Shown here in pieces: positions 1-4,801 of a stretch of DNA of 5,263 bases. Where the stretch lies: the NCBI GenBank assembly GCA_006226265.1, contig SBHH01000294.1:1-5263 (forward strand). Reading direction: 5' to 3'. The DNA is from Alphaproteobacteria bacterium (GTDB lineage: Bacteria; Pseudomonadota; Alphaproteobacteria; Sneathiellales; Sneathiellaceae). The notes under the pieces are model-generated. The model ran no database searches and had not been told where the DNA came from. It saw only the letters and a list, made by a program, of their open reading frames with translations. The translations under genes were made by a program, and so were the position numbers. Positions within the stretch are counted from its first letter, which is position 1; every line of letters starts with the position of its first letter.

Positions 1-72
1 AAGGCTTTGCAGGATGCAATCCGTTATTTTTATGCTATGGTTAAAAAGATGAAATTGGCAACCAAAAATTAA
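1..72 (+). CDS. C-terminal tail of an unidentified protein (5' end outside window)
   Basis: The first reading frame is open from base 1 and ends at a TAA at 70-72, giving a 23-residue basic tail (KALQDAIRYFYAMVKKMK... ending in TKN). A 95-base spacer and then an independent gene follow, as expected for the end of a real upstream gene. The fragment is too short to recognise a family, and other explanations (a chance open frame) cannot be excluded. Its base composition is richer in A and T than the operon downstream. Confidence 0.4.
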   Translation, partial: KALQDAIRYFYAMVKKMKLATKN

Positions 73-167
73 CCAGCTCCCTTTCATTATGTCATCGTAA
101 TAAGCGCGTGGAGTTCCAGTATTGGCTGTTTAGATGAGTTAATCATTCAGAAACGGGAACGTGAACG

Positions 168-437
168 ATGAGCGGATTTAACGTTGACTTTATCGAAAAA
201 TATCTGGCAAGCGCGGATGCAGGCGTAGCCGACGATCAATATAAGGCAGGCCTTCTTTTTTCTACCGGAGATGGGGTGGATCAGGATTTGGTAACCGCCC
301 ATAAATGGTTTAATCTTGCCGCCATGAACGGTGTCGAGGCGGCTCGTGAAAACCGCGCAGAAATTTCCATGGACATGTCGGCACAGGAAATCGCCAGGGC
401 CCAGAAGATGGCTCGCGAATGGATGATGGGGCGCTGA
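168..437 (+). CDS. Small Sel1-repeat (SLR) protein
   Basis: This 89-residue protein carries one Sel1-like repeat at about residues 20-57. The recognisable elements are a QYKAGLLFSTGDGV helix-turn followed by QDLVTAHKWFNLAAMNG, the usual A-x-x-W-F-x-x-A-A signature. A charged helix with the pattern EIARAQKMAREW follows. Sel1 repeats fold as helical hairpins and act as protein-interaction scaffolds; no enzymatic residues are visible. There is no signal peptide or membrane segment, so it is probably cytoplasmic. Single-repeat proteins of about 90-130 residues ending in a helix of this type are frequent in alphaproteobacteria and usually have no assigned function. The ATG at 168 is the first possible start, because an in-frame TGA lies at 162-164. 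The upstream GGGAA (155-159) is only a weak ribosome binding site. It appears to be a stand-alone gene, separated from the tRNA gene by 137 bases. Confidence 0.8.
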   Translation: MSGFNVDFIEKYLASADAGVADDQYKAGLLFSTGDGVDQDLVTAHKWFNLAAMNGVEAARENRAEISMDMSAQEIARAQKMAREWMMGR

Positions 438-464
438 TCTCTATCCCTCATTTTGCCCCTTAAT

Positions 465-483
465 GTGGCGGCATTTCGGCCAC
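465..483 (+). terminator. Possible weak hairpin downstream of the Sel1-repeat gene
   Basis: GTGGC (465-469) and GCCAC (479-483) can pair as a 5-bp stem with a 9-base loop, starting 27 bases after the stop codon of the Sel1-repeat gene. The position suits a transcript end, but the stem is short and no clear T-run follows directly, so this is a weak candidate only. Confidence 0.2.
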
Positions 484-497
484 CGCAGAATTCTTCC
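481..497 (+). repeat. Left copy of an imperfect direct repeat flanking the tRNA-Ser gene
   Basis: CACCGCAGAATTCTTCC here matches the 18-base stretch at 660-677, which begins in the tRNA acceptor stem and runs past the CCA end. The two differ by one missing C and one T-to-C change. The repeats lie 179 bases apart with the tRNA gene between them. It may be the trace of a lost tRNA 3' end, of an integration event, or a chance match. Confidence 0.35.
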
Positions 498-537
498 CCG
501 GCGTCCCGAAATTTTGTTGAAATCAAACACAAAAGCT

Positions 538-565
538 TTGACAGAGAGCCAAAATCTGCCATATT
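538..565 (+). promoter_or_regulatory. Sigma70-type promoter of the tRNA-Ser gene
   Basis: A perfect TTGACA (-35, 538-543) is followed after 16 bases by CATATT (560-565), a four-of-six match to the -10 consensus. Transcription would begin around 571-573, only a few bases before the mature tRNA 5' end at 575, which is a normal short leader for a tRNA gene. The spacing and the perfect -35 make this the best promoter call in the window. The -10 element is imperfect and the start site is inferred. Confidence 0.6.
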
Positions 566-574
566 GCCGCCTCC

Positions 575-667
575 GGTGAAGTGGCCGAGTGGCTGAAGGC
601 GCTCCCCTGCTAAGGGAGTATGGGGTCAAAAGCTCCATCGTGGGTTCGAATCCCACCTTCACCGCCA
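575..667 (+). tRNA. tRNA-Ser (anticodon GCT)
   Basis: The full cloverleaf of a class II tRNA can be drawn. The acceptor stem is GGTGAAG (575-581) with CTTCACC (657-663), then discriminator G664 and an encoded CCA (665-667). The anticodon stem is CTCCC (602-606) with GGGAG (614-618), and the loop CTGCTAA carries anticodon GCT at 609-611, which reads the serine codons AGC and AGU. A long variable arm pairs about 621-625 with 633-637, as serine tRNAs require for recognition by seryl-tRNA synthetase. The T arm is GTGGG (640-644), loop TTCGAAT, CCCAC (652-656). The D-arm region contains the expected GCCGAGTGG...AAGGC pattern. All stems pair without mismatch except one wobble pair in the variable arm, so the gene looks functional. 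Confidence 0.97.
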
Positions 668-677
668 GAATTCCTCC
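660..677 (+). repeat. Right copy of the direct repeat, covering the tRNA-Ser 3' end
   Basis: This copy spans the last bases of the tRNA (acceptor strand, discriminator, CCA) and the first ten bases after it. It is the counterpart of the repeat at 481-497. Its right half also forms the left arm of the putative tRNA terminator hairpin. Confidence 0.35.
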
Positions 678-693
678 TTAAATTCTGTATTTT
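666..693 (+). terminator. Probable intrinsic terminator of the tRNA-Ser transcript
   Basis: CAGAATT (666-672) and AATTCTG (681-687) form a perfect 7-bp stem with an 8-base loop (CCTCCTTA), followed by TATTTT (688-693). The hairpin starts within the encoded CCA end of the tRNA, so termination would occur right after it. The stem is AT-rich and therefore weaker than a classical terminator, but position, perfect pairing and the T-run all agree. Confidence 0.4.
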
Positions 694-704
694 CTGCTCC
701 AATC

Positions 705-716
705 AATAGGCCTATT
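705..716. repeat. Perfect 12-bp palindrome AATAGGCCTATT
   Basis: AATAGG (705-710) is directly followed by its reverse complement CCTATT (711-716), in the spacer between the tRNA-Ser gene and the operon, 30 bases upstream of the other inverted repeat in that spacer. It could be half of a regulator binding region or chance. No T-run of terminator quality follows. Confidence 0.4.
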
Positions 717-743
717 CGCTTTTCCTTGCGCGGGCTGTGCGGA

Positions 744-773
744 TTGACAAGAATACTTGTCTGCCGGATGCGT
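744..773 (+). promoter_or_regulatory. Possible operon promoter and overlapping inverted-repeat operator
   Basis: A perfect TTGACA (744-749) lies 59 bases ahead of the kinase start codon. It overlaps a perfect inverted repeat, GACAAG (746-751), AATA spacer, CTTGTC (756-761). A regulator bound there would cover a -35 element. The hexamer about 17-18 bases downstream (around 767-773, ATGCGT-like) is a poor -10, so the promoter might need an activator, or the repeat may belong to a different promoter. It is the most obvious control site for the three-gene operon, but regulation by the LysR protein encoded at the right edge is only a guess. Confidence 0.35.
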
Positions 774-807
774 GCGAAGACAGGCTTCGGAAACCAGAGA
801 GGAATGG

Positions 808-1692
808 ATGACGGGAGAAGAGGAAACGATTGCGGGGCTTCCGGTCTGGGAGGGCAGGCCGCAGATCGAGCCCCTTTCCGGCGGGATCACAAATCAGAAT
901 TTCCTGGTAACGGATGCAAAGAAAAAGGCCGTTGTCCGTCTTGGCGTAGATATCCCCGTCCATCATGTGATCCGCCGCCATGAACTTGCCGCAAGCCGGG
1001 CGGCTCATGCCGCCGGAATATCGCCCGCCGTCCTCCATCATGAACCCGGCGTTCTCGTCCTTGATTACATCGAAGGCAAGACGTTAAGCGCAGAAGATAT
1101 CCGGGGAGAGGCAATGCTCGCCCGTATCCTGCCGCTTCTGCATGGATGCCATGAGGAAATCCCGAAATATCTGGAAGGACCCGCAGTGATGTTCTGGGTC
1201 TTTCATGTCATCCGCGATTATGCAAGGACGCTGGCCCGCGCAGAAAGCCCCTATGCGTCAGACTTGCCCCGGCTTCTTGAGGTTGCGGCAAGACTGGAAG
1301 AAGCCGCCGGACCCTTTGAGATCCGCTTCGGCCATAACGACCTGCTCGCCGCGAATTTCATCGATGATGGCAAAAGGCTCTGGCTGATCGACTGGGACTA
1401 TGCGGGCTTCAACAGCCCCCTGTTTGATTTGGGCGGCCTGGCCTCCAACAACGCGTTTTCGCGGGTGCAGGAGAGGGCGCTCCTTGAAGCCTATTTCAGC
1501 GCGCCCGTGGATGCCGCGCTCCTCCGCCGGTTCGATGCCATGAAGGCGGCCTCTCTCTTGCGCGAAACCATGTGGAGCATGGTATCGGAGCTATTCTCGA
1601 CGATTGATTTTGATTACGCGAGCTATACCCGCACCAACAGGGCCGCATTTGAGACTGCCTATAATGCCTTTACGCAAAGTCAGGAGATTTGA
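808..1692 (+). CDS. Choline/ethanolamine-kinase-like phosphotransferase (APH fold)
   Basis: This 294-residue protein has the aminoglycoside-phosphotransferase/choline-kinase fold and should transfer the ATP gamma-phosphate to a small hydroxyl substrate. Visible motifs are the nucleotide loop SGGITNQNF (24-32), AVVRLG with Arg44 at the nucleotide-binding position (Arg rather than Lys, as in choline kinases), the hinge-like VLDYIEG (84-90), the Brenner motif HNDLLAANF (176-184) with catalytic Asp178 and Asn183, and IDWDYAG (194-200) with the metal-binding Asp195. All catalytic residues are present and length is normal for bacterial LicA-type kinases. There is no signal peptide, so it is probably cytosolic. 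ATG808 is chosen because AGAGAGGA (796-803) precedes it and homology begins soon after; a TTG start at 757 in the same frame would add 17 unlikely residues and lie within an inverted repeat. The stop directly abuts the next gene's ATG. The substrate is not determined by sequence: choline, ethanolamine or an alcohol specific to this pathway are possible. Confidence 0.85.
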   Translation: MTGEEETIAGLPVWEGRPQIEPLSGGITNQNFLVTDAKKKAVVRLGVDIPVHHVIRRHELAASRAAHAAGISPAVLHHEPGVLVLDYIEGKTLSAEDIRGEAMLARILPLLHGCHEEIPKYLEGPAVMFWVFHVIRDYARTLARAESPYASDLPRLLEVAARLEEAAGPFEIRFGHNDLLAANFIDDGKRLWLIDWDYAGFNSPLFDLGGLASNNAFSRVQERALLEAYFSAPVDAALLRRFDAMKAASLLRETMWSMVSELFSTIDFDYASYTRTNRAAFETAYNAFTQSQEI

Positions 1693-4143
1693 ATGACCGA
1701 TTTTCCAACTTCAGCGAAGACGGTCGTGATCGGCGGCGGGATCGTGGGCTGCTCGACTGCCTATCATCTCGGCAAGCTCGGGCAAACGGATACGGTGCTT
1801 TTGGAGCGGAAAAAGCTCACCTCCGGTACCACGTTTCACGCGGCGGGCCTTGTCGGCCAGCTTCGGACAAGCGCCAATATTACTGAGCTTCTCGGCTATT
1901 CCGTCGATCTCTATAACCGGCTGGAGGCGGAAACCGGCCTTGGCACGGGCTGGAAGATGAACGGCGGCCTTCGCCTTGCCTGCAATGCCGATCGCTGGGA
2001 AGAGGTGAAGCGGCAGGCGACGACAGCGCAATCCTTTGGCCTTGATATGCAGCTTTTAAGCCCCTCGGAAGCGCGCGATCTCTGGCCCCTTATGACAGTG
2101 GAAGATGTGGTGGGCGCGGCCTTCCTGCCGACGGACGGGCAGGCGAACCCCTCCGACATCACGCAGGCGCTTGCAAAAGGCGCGCGGCAATCGGGCGTCA
2201 GGATTTTTGAAGATACCGCCGTTCTCGATATCCGGATTGAGGAGGGCAAAATCAAGGGCGTCGAGACGGAAAAAGGCTTCATTGAATGCGAGCGCGTCGT
2301 TTGCTGCGCCGGACAATGGAGCCGTGAATTCGCGGGCCGCTTCGGCGTCAATGTGCCGCTCGTCTCCGTGCAGCATCAATATCTTATTACCGAGCAGATC
2401 GAGGGCATGCCCCGCAACCTGCCGACGTTGCGCGATCCCGACCGGCTCACCTATTACAAGGAGGAAGTGGGTGGCCTTGTCATGGGCGGATATGAGCCGA
2501 ACCCCGTCCTCTGGGCGACGGAGGGGATCCCGAAGGATTTTCATTTCAGCCTTCTCCCCTCAGATTTCGAGCATTTCGAGCCCATGATGGAATTGGCCCT
2601 GGGCCGCGTCCCCGCCCTTGAAACCGCCGGGATCAAGGAACTGATCAACGGCCCTGAAAGCTTCACGCCCGATGGCAATTTCATTCTGGGCGAAGCGCCG
2701 GAATTGAAGAATTTCTTTGTCGGCGCAGGCTTCAACGCCTTCGGAATTGCGTCGGGTGGCGGGGCGGGGATGGTTCTTGCCGAATGGGTCGTGAAGGGGG
2801 AACCGCCCTATGATCTCTGGGCTGCCGATATCCGCCGTTTCGGCCGCCCGCATGCGGATACTGACTGGATCAGAAAGCGCACCTACGAGGCTTATGGCAA
2901 GCATTACACGCTCGCCTGGCCGATGGAAGAACATAAAAGCGGTCGGCCTTTCCGCACTTCGCCGCTCTATGACCGGCTGAAGGCGGCGGGCGCCTGTTTC
3001 GGTGAAAAGCTGGGGTGGGGGCGGCCCAACTGGTTCGCGGACTTAAAGGCCGGAGAGGTGCCTGAAGATATCTACAGCTTCGGCCGCCCCAACTGGTTCG
3101 GCGCGGTCGCACGGGAACATAAGGCCGCGCGGGAGGCAGCGGTGCTGATCGACCAGACATCTTTCGCGAAATACGAAATGACAGGGAGGGATGCGGCCGC
3201 GGCGCTCGACTGGATTACCGCGAATGATATTTTAAAGCCCGTTGGCGCGCTCACCTATACCCAGATGCTGAACGACAAGGGCGGCATCGAATGCGATCTT
3301 ACCGTCGCGCGGCTTGCGGAGAATAAATTCTATATCGTCACCGGCACCGGCTTCGCGACCCATGATTTCAACTGGATTTCGAAGAATATTCCGGACGGGA
3401 TGGCGGCCACGCTCCGCGATGTAACGGAGGAATATGCGGTTCTCTCCCTGATGGGGCCGAAGGCACGGGATATCCTGTCCGCCGTGACCGGGGATGATGT
3501 TTCAAACGCCGCCTTTCCTTTTGCGACGGTGCAGGAAGTCGACATTGCAGGCGTCACGCTCCGCGCGCTCCGGATTACCTATATGGGGGAACTTGGCTGG
3601 GAATTGCATATCCCGGTGAAGGGCGCGGGCATCGTCTATGACGCGCTGATGCAGGCGGGCACGCCCCTTGGGCTTCTCAATGCCGGTTACCGGGTGATTG
3701 AAACCTGCCGCCTTGAAAAGGGATATCGGGCCTGGGGCGCGGATATCGGCCCCGATCACACCCCGCTCGAGGCCGGGCTCGGCTGGGCAGTGAAGCTGAA
3801 ATCGGGGCGTCCCTTCAAGGGACGCGCGGCCATCGAGGCACAGAAGGAGACGGGCGTTAAAAAGATGCTCGCCTGTTTCACCGTCGATGATCCCGATGTC
3901 GTTCTGTTGGGGCGGGAAACCATCTATCGGAACGGTGTGCGGGTCGGCTGGCTATCGAGCGGCGGCTATGGTCACACGATTGCCAAATCCATCGGCTATG
4001 GATATGTTCGGGCGCAACAGGGCGTGGATGAGGATTTCGTCGCCTCCGGCAGCTACGAGCTGGATGTGGCGCAGAAAAAAGTGCCTTGCGAGGTGCATTT
4101 AAAACCGCTGTATGATCCCGCCATGGCGCGGATCAAGGCATAA
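1693..4143 (+). CDS. Sarcosine/dimethylglycine dehydrogenase-like FAD enzyme with GcvT folate domain
   Basis: An 816-residue two-part flavoenzyme of the DMGDH/SARDH family, expected to oxidise an N-methyl group of sarcosine or a related N-methylamino acid and transfer it to tetrahydrofolate as 5,10-methylene-THF. The N-terminal DAO-type FAD domain (about 8-370) has the Rossmann motif VVIGGGIVG (Gly14, Gly16, Gly19), Glu38 for the FAD ribose, and TSGTTFHAAGL (43-53), where His49 matches the histidine that binds FAD covalently in DMGDH and SARDH. A linker domain (about 370-425) leads to the GcvT domain (about 430-700) with MLNDKGGIECDLTV (Asp535 at the catalytic folate-site acid) and Y630-MGELGWELH, then a GcvT C-terminal barrel (about 705-810). 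GPESFTPD, INAGYR-like LNAGYR, and the C-terminal DFVASG...HLKPLYDP are closer to sarcosine dehydrogenase than to dimethylglycine dehydrogenase, as far as I recall those sequences. It lacks a leader and should be cytosolic. AGGAGA (1682-1687) is a good ribosome binding site. It is the middle gene of the operon. Confidence 0.9.
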   Translation: MTDFPTSAKTVVIGGGIVGCSTAYHLGKLGQTDTVLLERKKLTSGTTFHAAGLVGQLRTSANITELLGYSVDLYNRLEAETGLGTGWKMNGGLRLACNADRWEEVKRQATTAQSFGLDMQLLSPSEARDLWPLMTVEDVVGAAFLPTDGQANPSDITQALAKGARQSGVRIFEDTAVLDIRIEEGKIKGVETEKGFIECERVVCCAGQWSREFAGRFGVNVPLVSVQHQYLITEQIEGMPRNLPTLRDPDRLTYYKEEVGGLVMGGYEPNPVLWATEGIPKDFHFSLLPSDFEHFEPMMELALGRVPALETAGIKELINGPESFTPDGNFILGEAPELKNFFVGAGFNAFGIASGGGAGMVLAEWVVKGEPPYDLWAADIRRFGRPHADTDWIRKRTYEAYGKHYTLAWPMEEHKSGRPFRTSPLYDRLKAAGACFGEKLGWGRPNWFADLKAGEVPEDIYSFGRPNWFGAVAREHKAAREAAVLIDQTSFAKYEMTGRDAAAALDWITANDILKPVGALTYTQMLNDKGGIECDLTVARLAENKFYIVTGTGFATHDFNWISKNIPDGMAATLRDVTEEYAVLSLMGPKARDILSAVTGDDVSNAAFPFATVQEVDIAGVTLRALRITYMGELGWELHIPVKGAGIVYDALMQAGTPLGLLNAGYRVIETCRLEKGYRAWGADIGPDHTPLEAGLGWAVKLKSGRPFKGRAAIEAQKETGVKKMLACFTVDDPDVVLLGRETIYRNGVRVGWLSSGGYGHTIAKSIGYGYVRAQQGVDEDFVASGSYELDVAQKKVPCEVHLKPLYDPAMARIKA

Positions 4144-4151
4144 ACGGCCGC

Positions 4152-4163
4152 CCGGGCCCGGAG
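4152..4163 (+). promoter_or_regulatory. Ribosome binding site of the HD gene embedded in a GC palindrome
   Basis: The Shine-Dalgarno sequence GGAG (4160-4163) lies 9 bases before the HD gene's ATG. Its first two bases are the end of the perfect palindrome CCGGGCCCGG (4152-4161). Pairing of this GC-rich tract with the preceding CGGCC could partly occlude the site and make translation depend on ribosomes arriving from the upstream gene. The occlusion is inferred, not shown. Confidence 0.3.
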
Positions 4164-4172
4164 ATTCTGAAC

Positions 4173-4763
4173 ATGGCGAAACCCGATATTTCCATCCTCG
4201 ACAGGTGCAGCATCGTCGATTTCATCGGCGAGATTTTTGCGAGGTGCGGCGCAGAGGAATATCTCGGCGAGCCCGTCACCATATCGGAGCATATGTATCA
4301 ATGCGGTCATCTCGCGGAAGCGGCAGGCGCGAGCGATGAACTGGTCGCGGCGGCGCTTCTCCACGACATCGGGCATTTCACGAACGAGTTCCCCGATAAC
4401 GCGGCGGAGCTTGGTATCGACAGCCACCATGACCGGGCCGGGGCCAGCATCCTCGCGCCCTTCTTTCCGAAGCTCGTCACCGATTGCGTGCGCCATCATG
4501 TCTCCGCCAAGCGCTATCTCTGCGCCGTCGATCCCGATTATTTCGCGAACCTTTCCGAAGCCTCCGTGCTCAGCCTGAAGCTGCAGGGCGGCCCAATGAC
4601 GGAGCAGATGGTGGCAAAATTCTCCGAAAATGCCGACGTGGAGGCCATCGTCCAGGTTCGGAAATGGGATGACGAGGGGAAAATCCCGGGGCTTGAAACG
4701 GGCGGCTTCGATCATTTCGCGCCGCTTCTCCGGCGTCTCGTGGCCAAACACGCCGCCGCCTGA
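4173..4763 (+). CDS. PhnZ/TmpB-like HD-domain diiron oxygenase (phosphonate-type)
   Basis: This 196-residue HD-domain protein most resembles PhnZ and TmpB, mixed-valence diiron oxygenases that cleave the C-P bond of 1-hydroxy-2-aminoethylphosphonates to glycine or glycine betaine plus phosphate. Expected iron ligands are all present: His40, His64-Asp65 (in LLHDIGH), His86, His109 and Asp166. Positions recalled as lining the PhnZ substrate pocket are also kept: Tyr30 and Glu33 (YLGE), His68, Lys113 (HVSAKRYL), Ser131 and Gln138 (LQGGPM). The offset from PhnZ numbering is a steady +6 then +5, so one short deletion explains the whole alignment. Length matches the family (about 190). It is cytosolic by appearance. 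ATG4173 follows GGAG (4160-4163) at good spacing, 29 bases after the flavoprotein gene, so it is probably cotranscribed. Older annotation systems would call it an HD phosphohydrolase; the conserved Lys and GGPM segment argue against that. Whether its substrate amine is free, partly methylated or quaternary cannot be read from sequence. Confidence 0.85.
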   Translation: MAKPDISILDRCSIVDFIGEIFARCGAEEYLGEPVTISEHMYQCGHLAEAAGASDELVAAALLHDIGHFTNEFPDNAAELGIDSHHDRAGASILAPFFPKLVTDCVRHHVSAKRYLCAVDPDYFANLSEASVLSLKLQGGPMTEQMVAKFSENADVEAIVQVRKWDDEGKIPGLETGGFDHFAPLLRRLVAKHAAA

Positions 4764-4801
4764 CGAACCGGGCTTTACGCAGGTTCGCGGGATTTCTTTT
4801 C
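4764..4801. terminator. Possible terminator between the convergent HD and LysR genes
   Basis: CGAACC (4764-4769) and GGTTCG (4782-4787) form a perfect 6-bp inverted repeat with a 12-base loop, immediately after the HD gene's stop. The plus strand then reads CGGGATTTCTTTT, giving a late, interrupted T-run. The repeat overlaps the last codons of the convergent LysR gene, so it could end the plus-strand transcript. The large loop and the 6-base gap before the Ts make it a weak candidate. Confidence 0.3.

Noticed and set aside
122..150. TTGGCT at 122-127 as a promoter for the Sel1-repeat gene
   Set aside because: No acceptable -10 hexamer is found at 15-19 bases downstream.
757..807. TTG start at 757 extending the kinase by 17 residues
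   Set aside because: The start lies inside the inverted repeat, has no good ribosome binding site, and adds a stretch unlike the family. ATG808 has AGAGAGGA just upstream.
1711..2934. Several long open frames on the minus strand opposite the flavoprotein gene
   Set aside because: They are Arg/Pro/Ala-rich shadows of a GC-rich gene, overlap each other, and lack recognisable domains.
3019..3099. GRPNWF occurring twice (residues 443-448 and 464-469) in the flavoprotein, with similar DNA, suggesting a recent duplication
   Set aside because: DMGDH and SARDH proteins have related P-x-W-F and N-W-F elements at both places, so these are probably two ancestral motifs that look alike, not a new repeat.
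4053..4751. 232-residue minus-strand open frame opposite the HD gene
   Set aside because: It covers the entire HD gene, whose complete set of active-site residues shows that the plus strand is the coding one. The antisense product resembles no family I know.
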